64,000 bases of DNA from Streptomyces sp. BA2 (GTDB taxonomy: Bacteria > Actinomycetota > Actinomycetes > Streptomycetales > Streptomycetaceae). Positions 38,360 through 46,907 of this stretch are shown here, piece after piece (the stretch's first letter is position 1; the number at the start of each line of letters is the position of its first letter). The translations under genes were made by a program, and so were the position numbers. A model generated the notes under the pieces. That model was not told the origin of the DNA. It searched no databases and worked only from the letters and a program-made list of their open reading frames with translations. The DNA lies in assembly GCF_009769735.1 (NCBI RefSeq), contig NZ_WSRO01000002.1:2356001-2420000 (forward strand). Reading direction: 5' to 3'.

Positions 38360-40459
38360 TCAATCTTCAGCGGAAGCGCTACGGATTTCGCAGGCGGAAG
38401 CCCCTGGTCCATCCTTCGATGCAAGCCCTGTGACCTGCTCGAGCTCCATTCCCAGGATGCGCTCGGCGGCGGCGCGGTGCAGCCGGGCGGCGGCCGGGTC
38501 GCCGAGCCGGTCAAGCGTGTCGGCGAGCCTGAGCTGCAGCGCCGCCTGGAGGCGTACGTCACCGGCCTGCCGCGCCCAGTCGACGGCCTCCTGGCAGGTG
38601 CGCAGCGACTCCTCGGGCCGCCCCGCGTACTCCTGCACCCGCGCGAGCTCGCTCAACGCCCTTGCCTGGCCCGCCACATCACCGGCCTTGCGGTGCCCGG
38701 TGACGGCCGAGCTCCAGTTGCGCAGCGCCTCGCCGTAGCGGCCCGCGTAGGTGTGCGCCGTTCCGATGCGGCCGTAGAGGCGGGCCGCGTCCGAGCGCTC
38801 GTCCCGCGCGAGCCGATGGGCGAGGGCGCGCCCGAACCAGTCCGAGGCCCGCGACCAGTCCCCCAGCTCCTCGTAGGCACCGCCTACGGATTCCATCGCG
38901 CGGCCGGTCGCGTACGGATCATTTGCTTCCCGTCCGGCGTCCAGAGCAAGCCGATAACGCACAAGCGCCTCTTGCGTACGTCCTGTCCGCGCGTCCAGAT
39001 CCGCGAGATTCAGGAGGGCGGCCGCCTTCTCGCGGGGCAGGTTCCGGCGCTCGGCGACATCGAGCACGAGCCGGTGGATGCCGTACAGCTCGGGAGCCGC
39101 GTCCTCCGTGCCCCGGTGGGCGACCAGGGCCCGCGTCAGGGCAGCCATCAGGCGTCGCGCGAGGGTGTCGAGCTCCCCGTCGGCGACCGCCAGGCGGGCC
39201 GCGGCGAGCAGGGCGGGCTGCCGGACGCGCAGCCACTCGTCGGCGGCGCCGGGGTGGGGGAAGCGCAGGGCCCGCGGCAGGCCCGCGAGCTTCTTGCGGG
39301 CCCCGGAGCTGTCCGGCTCCGTGATCGCCCGGCAGGACTGGAGGAGGCGCACGGTCCGCTCCAGCATCCTGGCCCGCGCGAGCTGCACCTCGGCGGCCCG
39401 GTCCTGGCTCTCGGTGCGCGCGCGGAGCAGCGGCACCAGGCAGCCCGGCAGCTCGTACTGCGGAAGCGGCGAGTCCACGGCCCTGACCAGGCCGAGCTTC
39501 ACGAAGTCGTCCAGGGTCGTGCGGGCGGCGGAGACCGAGCAGCCCGCGAGCGCGGACGCGGTGTGCGGGTCGACGTGGCCTGCCGGGGCGAGCGAGAGGT
39601 AGCGCAGTATCCGCGCGGCAGCCCCCGGCAGCGAGGTGTACGAGAGCTGGAACATGCGGGAGAGGGCGCCGGCCGCGGATTCGTCGTCGGGCCGGTCGTG
39701 CACCTGCTTGGCCAGGTCGGCGACGGCCGCCTTGGGCCGCCCGGAGAGCCAGCCGCCGGCCAGGACGAGGGTGGCGGGGTGCGCGCCGCAGGCCTCGACC
39801 AGGCTCTCCGCCGACCGCGGGTCGACGGTGATGCGCACCGGGCCCGCCGCGCGGGAGAGCAGTTCGACCCCCGCGGCGGTGTCCAGGCCGCCCAGCGTGC
39901 ACGGCCGCACGTCCGGGATGCCGGTGAGCGGGCCCTGCGACACGGCGACGACCAGGCACTCGGGCGCGTCCGGGAGCAGCGGGTCGACCTGCTCGGCGTC
40001 CGCGGCACCGTCGAGGAGAAGCAGGGCCCTGCGCCCCGAGAGGGCGTCGCGGAGGACTTCGGCGAGCTCGTCCTCGTCGGCCCCCGCGGGTGCGGGGACG
40101 TCGAGGGCGTCCAGGAGTTCCCGGGCGGTGCGTTCCGTGGGCACGCGCGTGCCGTCGGGTTCGGTGAGCTGGGCTCGGAGCACCCCGTCGGGGTAGTCGT
40201 CGGCGACCTGCCGCGCGAGTTCCTCCGCGAGCGCGGTGCGGCCCGAGCCGGGGCGGCCCGCGATGAGGAGCACGCGGGCCCGGGGCGCCTTGCGGCCCGA
40301 GATGGTGTCGAGCCCGGCACGGTCGATGTCGGCGCGGAGCTCTTTCAACTCCCTGCGCCGGCCGACGAATTGACCGCCCTCGGAAGTCCGGGCCGGAGCG
40401 GGCCGCGGCACCGCGCCGCCCGCCGCCGAACCGTCCGTGTCGACTGCCTGATCCGTCAC
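38360..40459 (-). CDS. STAND-type NTPase with C-terminal TPR array (NB-ARC/AfsR-like), Walker A Lys-to-Arg
   Basis: 699 residues. An N-terminal GGQFVGRRRELKEL element is followed by a P-loop domain with LIAGRPGSGRTALAEELA. Arg74 stands where the invariant Lys belongs. The Walker B-like strand is RRALLLLDGAADAEQVDPLL. A winged-helix-like middle (about 270-350) precedes about five TPR repeats (about 470-660, EALVRYRLALDAGREAND, WSRASDWFGRALAHRLARDE). STAND proteins are signal-responsive switches, often regulating antibiotic production or defence. No DNA-binding domain is obvious. It is a single gene between ald and a Nudix gene. Partner and role are unknown. Confidence 0.85.
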   Translation of the reverse strand: MTDQAVDTDGSAAGGAVPRPAPARTSEGGQFVGRRRELKELRADIDRAGLDTISGRKAPRARVLLIAGRPGSGRTALAEELARQVADDYPDGVLRAQLTEPDGTRVPTERTARELLDALDVPAPAGADEDELAEVLRDALSGRRALLLLDGAADAEQVDPLLPDAPECLVVAVSQGPLTGIPDVRPCTLGGLDTAAGVELLSRAAGPVRITVDPRSAESLVEACGAHPATLVLAGGWLSGRPKAAVADLAKQVHDRPDDESAAGALSRMFQLSYTSLPGAAARILRYLSLAPAGHVDPHTASALAGCSVSAARTTLDDFVKLGLVRAVDSPLPQYELPGCLVPLLRARTESQDRAAEVQLARARMLERTVRLLQSCRAITEPDSSGARKKLAGLPRALRFPHPGAADEWLRVRQPALLAAARLAVADGELDTLARRLMAALTRALVAHRGTEDAAPELYGIHRLVLDVAERRNLPREKAAALLNLADLDARTGRTQEALVRYRLALDAGREANDPYATGRAMESVGGAYEELGDWSRASDWFGRALAHRLARDERSDAARLYGRIGTAHTYAGRYGEALRNWSSAVTGHRKAGDVAGQARALSELARVQEYAGRPEESLRTCQEAVDWARQAGDVRLQAALQLRLADTLDRLGDPAAARLHRAAAERILGMELEQVTGLASKDGPGASACEIRSASAED

Positions 40460-40629
40460 GGGCCATGCTCCGTCCGCCTGCGCGCGAACCCGCCGGGACT
40501 CCGGTCGGGACGCTTCCAGAGCCTAGTTCAGGCCCTGCCGCCTCCCCCGGCGAGCGGCGCGCACAAGTCCCCCGATCGGATCAGCAGATCGTCACACCGG
40601 AGCGCCTCAATGGCCCAGAGCGGTACCTC

Positions 40630-41256
40630 TCAGGCCTCGAAGGGGCGCGCGGGCCAGGGCGCGTCGGCGGGGCGCAGCGCGTCGACGCCGTCGCCGCTCA
40701 GCACCGCGGTCAGCGAAAGGGCGCCCACGACGAGGCAGTTGTTGTGCAGCTCACCGGCGAGCACGCCCCGTACGAGCTCTTCGAGCGGTACGCGCGCCAG
40801 CTCCATGTCGGCCTCCTCCTCGGAGACTTCGAACCGCTCGCCCTCGGCCTCGGAGAGGTCACGCGCCAGGAAGATGCGCACGGCCTCGTCGCAGCCGCCG
40901 GGCGTGGTGTAGACGTCGGTCAGGACGCGCCAGTCCTCGGCCTTGACGTGCGCCTCTTCGTAGAGCTCGCGCTGGGCGGCGTGCAGGGGGTTCTCGCCGG
41001 GGATGTCGAGCAGCCCGGCCGGGATCTCCCAGAGCTTGTGGCGTACGGGGTGGCGGTACTGACGCAGGACCAGGACGCGGCCCGCGTCGTCCAGGGCGAG
41101 CACGGCGACCGACCCGGGGTGCACCTGGTAGTCACGGTGGACGACGGTCCCGTCGGGCATGACCACGTCGTCGGTGCGCACGGAGGTCTTGTTGCCCACG
41201 AAGGGCGTCTCCGTCGCTGTGACCTGCCACTCCTCGGCAGTGTCCTTGATCGTCAT
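40630..41256 (-). CDS. Nudix hydrolase, ADP-ribose pyrophosphatase-like
   Basis: 208 residues. The Nudix box is ENPLHAAQRELYEEAHV preceded by AGLLDIPG, the form seen in actinobacterial ADP-ribose pyrophosphatases. VYTTPGGCDEAVRIFLARDL follows. Expected to split ADP-ribose to AMP and ribose-5-phosphate. The start is ATG 41256, with the longer ORF rejected for lack of homology. It lies downstream of pyrG on the same strand, separated by a hairpin. Confidence 0.9.
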   Translation of the reverse strand: MTIKDTAEEWQVTATETPFVGNKTSVRTDDVVMPDGTVVHRDYQVHPGSVAVLALDDAGRVLVLRQYRHPVRHKLWEIPAGLLDIPGENPLHAAQRELYEEAHVKAEDWRVLTDVYTTPGGCDEAVRIFLARDLSEAEGERFEVSEEEADMELARVPLEELVRGVLAGELHNNCLVVGALSLTAVLSGDGVDALRPADAPWPARPFEA

Positions 41257-41289
41257 GTCGCCCTGTCCTCCCACACGTGCAAACAGAAA

Positions 41290-41323
41290 CCGGGGCACGC
41301 GCCTCAGAAGGCTCGTACCCCGG
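41290..41323 (-). terminator. hairpin between pyrG and the Nudix gene
   Basis: CCGGGGCACG and CGTACCCCGG pair with one mismatch and enclose a further GCCT/AGGC pairing. It is placed 20 bp after the pyrG stop, so it should reduce or end transcription into the Nudix gene. Confidence 0.7.
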
Positions 41324-41342
41324 CAACCGTATCGCTCTTGTG

Positions 41343-42992
41343 TTACTTACCCGTCTGGCGCTCCACGGCGGCCTTCACCAGGCCCGCGAAGAGCGGGTGC
41401 GGGCGGGTCGGGCGCGAGCGCAGCTCCGGGTGCGCCTGGGTGGCGACCAGGTAGGGGTGGACCTCGCGGGGGTACTCGACGTACTCGACGAGCTTGCCGT
41501 CCGGGGAGGTGCCGGAGAAGAGGATGCCGGCCTTCTTCTCCAGCTCGGCGCGGTAGGAGTTGTTCACCTCGTAGCGGTGACGGTGGCGCTCCTCGACGTA
41601 CTCCTTGCCGTCGTACACCTCACGGGCGATGGAGCCCTCGGCGAGCTTCGCCGGGTACATGCCCAGGCGCATCGTGCCGCCCATGTCGCCCTCGCCCGCG
41701 ACGATGTCCAGCTGCTCCGCCATGGTCGAGATGACCGGGTGGGCGGTCGCGGAGTCGAACTCCGTGGAATTGGCGTCGGGGATGTCCGCGAGGTTGCGGG
41801 CGGCCTCGATCACGATGCACTGCAGGCCGAGGCAGAGGCCGAGCAGCGGGATCTTGTTCTCGCGGGCGAAGGTGATGGCGCCGACCTTGCCGGTCACGCC
41901 GCGGTCGCCGAAGCCGCCGGGGATGCAGATCGCGTCGACGTCACCGAGCTGCTTGGCGGCGCCCGCCGGGGTCTTGCAGTCGTCGGAGGTGACCCACTTG
42001 ACCTTGACGCGGGCGCGGTTGGCGAAGCCGCCCGCGCGCAGCGCCTCGGTCACCGAGAGGTAGGCGTCGGGCAGGTCGATGTACTTGCCGACCAGCGCGA
42101 TGGTGACCTCGTGGTCCGGGTTGTGCACCCGGTCGAGGAGGTCCTCCCACTGGGTCCAGTTCACGTCGCGGAACGGGAGGTCGAGCTTGCGCACCACGTA
42201 GGCGTCGAGGCCCTCGGTGTGCAGGACCTTCGGGATGTCGTAGATCGACTTGGCGTCGACACAGGCGACGACCGCGTCCTCGTCGACGTCGCACATCAGC
42301 GAGATCTTGCGCTTGATGGCGGTCGGCACGTCGCGGTCGGCACGCAGCACGATGGCGTCAGGCTGGATACCGATGTTGCGCAGGGCCGCGACCGAGTGCT
42401 GGGTCGGCTTGGTCTTCAGCTCGCCGGACGGGCCGATGTAGGGCAGCAGCGAGATGTGCACGACGAAGACGTTGTCGCGGCCGACCTCGTGGCGGACCTG
42501 ACGGACGGTCTCCAGGAACGGCAGGGACTCGATGTCGCCGACCGTGCCGCCGACCTCCGTGATGACGACGTCGACGTCATCGGTGGCCATGCGGCGGATG
42601 CGGTGCTTGATCTCGTTCGTGATGTGCGGGATGACCTGCACCGTGTCGCCGAGGTACTCGCCGCGCCGCTCCTTGGCGATGACCTGCGAGTAGATCTGGC
42701 CGGTGGTGACGTTCGCCGTGCCGTCGAGGTCGACGTCCAGGAAGCGCTCGTAGTGGCCGATGTCCAGGTCGGTCTCGGCGCCGTCGTTCGTGACGAACAC
42801 CTCGCCGTGCTGGAACGGGTTCATCGTCCCGGGGTCGACGTTCAGGTACGGGTCGAGCTTCTGCATGGTGACGCGCAGGCCGCGCGCCTTGAGGAGCGCA
42901 CCCAGGCTCGAGGCAGTCAGACCCTTGCCGAGGGAAGAGGCGACACCCCCGGTGACGAAGATGTGCTTGGTCGTCGTGGACTTTGGCTGCAT
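41343..42992 (-). CDS. pyrG: CTP synthase
   Basis: 549 residues. The amidoligase domain opens [20 protein letters not shown] and contains [20 protein letters not shown]. The C-terminal glutamine amidotransferase domain has [18 protein letters not shown] (nucleophile Cys) and VATQAHPEL (His, Glu). It makes CTP from UTP, ATP and glutamine. ATG 42992 is preferred to a TTG two codons earlier. The opposite strand carries the divergent GH15 gene. Confidence 0.97.
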   Translation of the reverse strand: MQPKSTTTKHIFVTGGVASSLGKGLTASSLGALLKARGLRVTMQKLDPYLNVDPGTMNPFQHGEVFVTNDGAETDLDIGHYERFLDVDLDGTANVTTGQIYSQVIAKERRGEYLGDTVQVIPHITNEIKHRIRRMATDDVDVVITEVGGTVGDIESLPFLETVRQVRHEVGRDNVFVVHISLLPYIGPSGELKTKPTQHSVAALRNIGIQPDAIVLRADRDVPTAIKRKISLMCDVDEDAVVACVDAKSIYDIPKVLHTEGLDAYVVRKLDLPFRDVNWTQWEDLLDRVHNPDHEVTIALVGKYIDLPDAYLSVTEALRAGGFANRARVKVKWVTSDDCKTPAGAAKQLGDVDAICIPGGFGDRGVTGKVGAITFARENKIPLLGLCLGLQCIVIEAARNLADIPDANSTEFDSATAHPVISTMAEQLDIVAGEGDMGGTMRLGMYPAKLAEGSIAREVYDGKEYVEERHRHRYEVNNSYRAELEKKAGILFSGTSPDGKLVEYVEYPREVHPYLVATQAHPELRSRPTRPHPLFAGLVKAAVERQTGK

Positions 42993-43410
42993 GGCCAAGA
43001 GGGGGCTCCCGTGGTCGCGGTCTGAAGGGTGCGTACCGGCACCCTCACCGGGGATTCTGGGGAGGTGCCGTCGCTGCGGTTCGGGGGTTCAATGACCACC
43101 GGCTCACGGGCTACCAGGGTATCAGCGACCGGGCGAGGCTGCTTCCGGCCACGCTCGGGCACCCACGTCACACCTCCCTCACCTGGCGCTCACCCGTTCG
43201 GCGCAGGCCGGTTGCCGGGAGCGGCGCGCAGATCACCTAGGTGCGTCGTATCCTGCTCGGACACTCGCTGCCGAGCCGGTCCGACTAACGGCAACCACCC
43301 CCGTCCGTCCCCCGGAACAAGAGACTCGTGCAGTTCGTTTTACAGCGAAGCCTTGACCGTAGAGCGAGCGCCCCCGAGAGGGCGACGTGGCCGTTTGACT
43401 GGAGATGCAC
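42993..43410. other. divergent promoter region between pyrG and the GH15 gene
   Basis: About 418 bp without a supported gene. Short ORFs here have no family-like sequence. A small CGCCC/GGGCG hairpin (43369-43384) lies upstream of the GH15 ribosome binding site. No clear promoter pair was identified. Confidence 0.4.
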
Positions 43411-45216
43411 GTGGCCGGGCGCATCGAGGATTACGCACTCATCGGAGACATGCAGACCGCTGCCCTGGTCTGCAGGGACGGCACAGTCGACTGGCTGTGC
43501 CTGCCCCGCTTCGACTCGCACGCCATCTTCGCCGGATTGCTCGGCACGGAGGAGCACGGATTCTGGCGCCTCGGGCCCGCTCACAGCCCCGACGCACCAC
43601 CGCCGACCGCCGCGCGGCGCACGTACCGCGGCGACTCGCTGATCCTGGAATCCGAGTGGGACACCCCGCGCGGCACGGTCCGCGTGACCGATTTCATGCC
43701 TCCGCGCGACACGGACGCGCCGCAGCTCGTGCGGATCGTCGAGGGTGTCAGCGGCCGGGTGCCGATGCGCTCCGCCCTGCGGATGCGGTTCAGCTACGGC
43801 CGCGTGGTGCCCTGGGTGCACAAGGTCGACGGGCGCACGGTGGCCGTCGCGGGGCCCGACTCGGTGTGGCTCGACACGTCGGCCGAGACCTTCGGCAAGG
43901 ACCTCACGACGTACTCGGACTTCACGGTCGCGCCCGGTGACCGGATCGCGTTCACCATCTCGTGGCAGCCCTCGCACAAGGAGCCGCCCGCGCCGGCCGA
44001 GCCCGAGAACGCCCTTGAGGCCACGCAGGACTTCTGGCGGGAGTGGGTCGAGCACTGCACGTACCACGGCCCGTACCGCGAGGCCGTGGTCCGCTCCCTG
44101 ATCACCCTGAAGGCCCTGACGTACGCCCCCACGGGCGGCATCGTCGCGGCGCCCACGACGTCGCTGCCGGAGGACATCGGGGGTTCCCGCAACTGGGACT
44201 ACCGCTACACGTGGCTGCGCGACGCCGCCATCACGCTCTCCTCGCTCCTGCGCACCGGGTACCGCGAGGAGGCCCGCGCCTGGCGCGAGTGGCTCCTGCG
44301 TGCGGTGGCGGGCGACCCCGAGAACCTCCAGATCATGTACGGCATCGCGGGCGAGCGTGAGCTCGGCGAGGCCGAGCTGGACTGGCTGCCGGGGTACGAG
44401 GGCTCCACACCGGTCCGGGCCGGCAACGGCGCCGCGCACCAGCTCCAGCTCGATGTGTACGGCGAGGTCACCGAGGCCCTGCACCTGGCGCACATGACGG
44501 GCCTGACCCGCAGCGACTATGCCTCGCTGCTCCAGCTCAAGCTGATCCGGTACCTGGAGACGCACTGGGACCAGCCCGACGAGGGCATCTGGGAGGTGCG
44601 CGGCCCGCGCCGCCACTTCGTGCACTCCAAGGTGATGGTCTGGGTCGCCGTCGACCGCACGATCAAGCTCATCGAGTCCGGCGACGCGGACGGCCCCCTG
44701 GACAAGTGGCGCGACCTGCGCGACGACATCCACCGGGACGTCTGCGAGAAGGGCTACGACAAGGAGCGGAACACGTTCACGCAGTCGTACGGCTCGAAGG
44801 AGCTGGACGCCTCGCTGCTGCTCATCCCGCAGATGGGCTTCCTGCCGCCCGACGACAAGCGCGTGATCGGCACGATCGAGGCGATCCAGCGGGAGCTCTC
44901 GACGTCGGACGGCTTCATCCTGCGCTACCCGACCGCGGGGGACGACGCGGGCGTGGACGGCCTTGAGGGCGACGAAGGCGCCTTCCTGGCCTGCTCGTTC
45001 TGGATGGCGGACGACCTGGCGATGATCGGCCGCGTCGACGAGGCCCGCAAGCTCTTCGAGAAGCTGCTCGCGCTCCGCAACGACCTGGGGCTGCTCGCCG
45101 AGGAGTGGGATCCGCGGCTGCAGCGCCAGGTCGGCAACTTCCCGCAGGCGTTCAGCCACGTGCCGCTGATCGACACGGCACTGCGTCTTACGGCCAGCGG
45201 GGCGTACGGCGGTTAG
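43411..45216 (+). CDS. glycoside hydrolase family 15 protein (trehalase/glucoamylase-like)
   Basis: 601 residues. The N-terminal beta domain starts MAGRIEDYALIGDMQTAALV (GTG read as Met). The (alpha/alpha)6 barrel includes SRNWDYRYTWLRDAAITLSS, GNGAAHQLQLDVYGEVTEAL and EGIWEVRGPRRHFVHSKVM, with the likely general-acid Glu. GDEGAFLACSFWMADDLAMI carries the second. Related mycobacterial and Streptomyces enzymes hydrolyse trehalose. It has no signal peptide, so it should act in the cytoplasm. GTG 43411 is chosen because GGAG lies 7 nt upstream. Confidence 0.92.
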   Translation: MAGRIEDYALIGDMQTAALVCRDGTVDWLCLPRFDSHAIFAGLLGTEEHGFWRLGPAHSPDAPPPTAARRTYRGDSLILESEWDTPRGTVRVTDFMPPRDTDAPQLVRIVEGVSGRVPMRSALRMRFSYGRVVPWVHKVDGRTVAVAGPDSVWLDTSAETFGKDLTTYSDFTVAPGDRIAFTISWQPSHKEPPAPAEPENALEATQDFWREWVEHCTYHGPYREAVVRSLITLKALTYAPTGGIVAAPTTSLPEDIGGSRNWDYRYTWLRDAAITLSSLLRTGYREEARAWREWLLRAVAGDPENLQIMYGIAGERELGEAELDWLPGYEGSTPVRAGNGAAHQLQLDVYGEVTEALHLAHMTGLTRSDYASLLQLKLIRYLETHWDQPDEGIWEVRGPRRHFVHSKVMVWVAVDRTIKLIESGDADGPLDKWRDLRDDIHRDVCEKGYDKERNTFTQSYGSKELDASLLLIPQMGFLPPDDKRVIGTIEAIQRELSTSDGFILRYPTAGDDAGVDGLEGDEGAFLACSFWMADDLAMIGRVDEARKLFEKLLALRNDLGLLAEEWDPRLQRQVGNFPQAFSHVPLIDTALRLTASGAYGG

Positions 45217-45236
45217 CGAGGGTCGGCGAGGCCCTT

Positions 45237-46748
45237 TCAGGTCCGGACGGCGACGGGTTCCCCGTCGCCGTCCGTGCGTTCGGCCGCGTCCTCCAGGACG
45301 ATCCGGCCGATGATCTCGTAGCGGGCGGGCTGCTTCGCCCGCAGATACAGGCCGAGGCCGAGGCCCCCGAAGAAGACGAGGCCCACGATCCAGGGGATGG
45401 CCTTGAAGAAGAGGGAATCGGCGGCGCTGCCCGCCGCGGTGTCCATGTTGATCACGAGCAGGACGACGACGGCGATCATGCCGATGCCGCCGAGCAGCGG
45501 CGCGACCAGGGTCGTGAACCAGTGCCGGTCCTCGGGGTGGTTCTTGCGGAAGTAGCCGATGACGGCGAACGAGCAGAGGGTCTGCACGATGAGGATCGCC
45601 ATCGTGCCGAGGATCGCGAGCAGCGTGTAGAGGTGGATGTACGGGTCCTGTCCGGTGAGCCAGAAGGCGGCGACCAGCGCGACGGCGATCGCGGACTGGA
45701 CGTAGGAGGCGATGTACGGGGAGCCGTGCCTGGGGTGCGTGCGGCCGAGGCCGCGGTGCAGGAATCCCTCGCGCCCGATCGCGTACAGATAGCGCGAGGC
45801 GCACTGGTGGAAGGCCATGCCGCAGGCGAACGAGCCGGTGATCAGGAGCCATTGGAAGGTGTCGACCGCCCAGGCCCCGATGAAGGAGTGGGCCGGGTCG
45901 AAGAACAGGTCGAGCGGGCTGGTGGACTGCGAGACCTTCACCGAACCGGAGAGGCCGTTGCCCGCGATGGTCATCCAGGAGACGTAGATGTAGAAGAGTC
46001 CGACGCCGACGACCGAGACGAGGGTCGCGCGCGGGATGACCTTCTTGGGGTTGCGGGACTCCTCGCCGTACATGGCGGTGGACTCGAAGCCGACCCAGGA
46101 CCAGAAAGCGAAGAAGAGGCCGAGGCCGGCCGATGTGCCGGTGAAGGCGTTCTTCGGGTTGATCGGTTCGACGGGGATACCGTCGGGGCCGCCGCCGTGG
46201 ATCAGTACGGCGGTGGCGACGGCGAAGAGGACCGCGATCTCGGCGATCAGCATCACGCCGAGCGCCTTCGCTGTGAGGTTGATGTCGAAGTACGACAGGA
46301 CGACGGTGACGGCGAGCATCGCGGCCGCGTAGAGGATCCACGGCAGGTCGGCGCCGAGCTGATCATGGACGGTGGTCTTGGCGAAGTACGCGAAGACACC
46401 GACGATCGACGCCTCGAAGACGACGTACGCGAGGACGGCGAGCATCCCGGACGCCATGCCCGCTATGCGGCCGAGGCCGTGCGAGATGTAGCCGTAGAAG
46501 GCGCCGGCGGCGGTGATCCGCTTGGCCATGGCGACGTATCCGACCGAGAACACGGTCAGGACGAGCGTCGCGAAGAGATAGCCCGCGGGCGCTCCGGTGC
46601 CGTTGCCCGCGCCGACGGCGATGGGGAGGTTGCCGGTCATCGCCGTGATGGGCGCGGCGGTGGCGACCGCCATGAAGACGACGCCGACGAGGCCGACGGA
46701 GTTCGCCTTGAGACGGTGGACCTCGGGTGTGGTGGGTTGCTCTGGCAT
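45237..46748 (-). CDS. APC superfamily amino acid permease
   Basis: 503 residues with about 12-14 helices. The first is LKANSVGLVGVVFMAVATAA, typical of APC permeases. The consensus loop is FEASIVGVFAYF, and FWSWVGFESTAMYGEESRNP is the conserved Glu-Glu motif region. Substrate is probably an amino acid or amine. ATG 46748 follows GGAAGGG. It is divergent from a PucR-family regulator with 159 bp between them, so regulation by that protein is likely. A 14-bp stem hairpin is embedded in its last codons. Confidence 0.92.
   Translation of the reverse strand: MPEQPTTPEVHRLKANSVGLVGVVFMAVATAAPITAMTGNLPIAVGAGNGTGAPAGYLFATLVLTVFSVGYVAMAKRITAAGAFYGYISHGLGRIAGMASGMLAVLAYVVFEASIVGVFAYFAKTTVHDQLGADLPWILYAAAMLAVTVVLSYFDINLTAKALGVMLIAEIAVLFAVATAVLIHGGGPDGIPVEPINPKNAFTGTSAGLGLFFAFWSWVGFESTAMYGEESRNPKKVIPRATLVSVVGVGLFYIYVSWMTIAGNGLSGSVKVSQSTSPLDLFFDPAHSFIGAWAVDTFQWLLITGSFACGMAFHQCASRYLYAIGREGFLHRGLGRTHPRHGSPYIASYVQSAIAVALVAAFWLTGQDPYIHLYTLLAILGTMAILIVQTLCSFAVIGYFRKNHPEDRHWFTTLVAPLLGGIGMIAVVVLLVINMDTAAGSAADSLFFKAIPWIVGLVFFGGLGLGLYLRAKQPARYEIIGRIVLEDAAERTDGDGEPVAVRT
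45244..45274. terminator. perfect 14-bp hairpin embedded in the 3' coding end of the APC permease gene
   Basis: Arms CGGACGGCGACGGG (45244-45257) and its exact complement (45261-45274) with a 3-nt loop. It lies 28 bp past the GH15 stop and just upstream of the convergent permease stop. It could terminate the GH15 transcript while encoding the permease tail (TDGDGEPVAVRT). Confidence 0.7.
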
Positions 46749-46853
46749 GGCGGGCACCCTTCCGTGGCGTGATGTACGCCACAACCGACAGGAGGTCGCG
46801 CAATTGACGTTCCGGGGCGACGAGTTGTCGGGTTATGAGCGGATCAGATCATT

Positions 46854-46883
46854 CCCGTAACGGGCCGGAGATGTTCCCGGAAC
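46854..46883. promoter_or_regulatory. paired palindromes in the permease/pucR divergent region
   Basis: CCCGT-A-ACGGG (46854-46864) and GTTCC-C-GGAAC (46873-46883) are perfect 11-bp palindromes 19 bp apart centre to centre, directly upstream of the PucR-family gene. Possible operator sites; no consensus is known to me for this regulator. Confidence 0.4.
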
Positions 46884-46907
46884 GTATGCGCAGGTACCGT
46901 CCGCCCC

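Noticed and set aside
43285..46341. A 1018-codon minus-strand ORF opposite the GH15 gene and through the permease
   Set aside because: It is the high-GC shadow of two well-identified genes in other frames.
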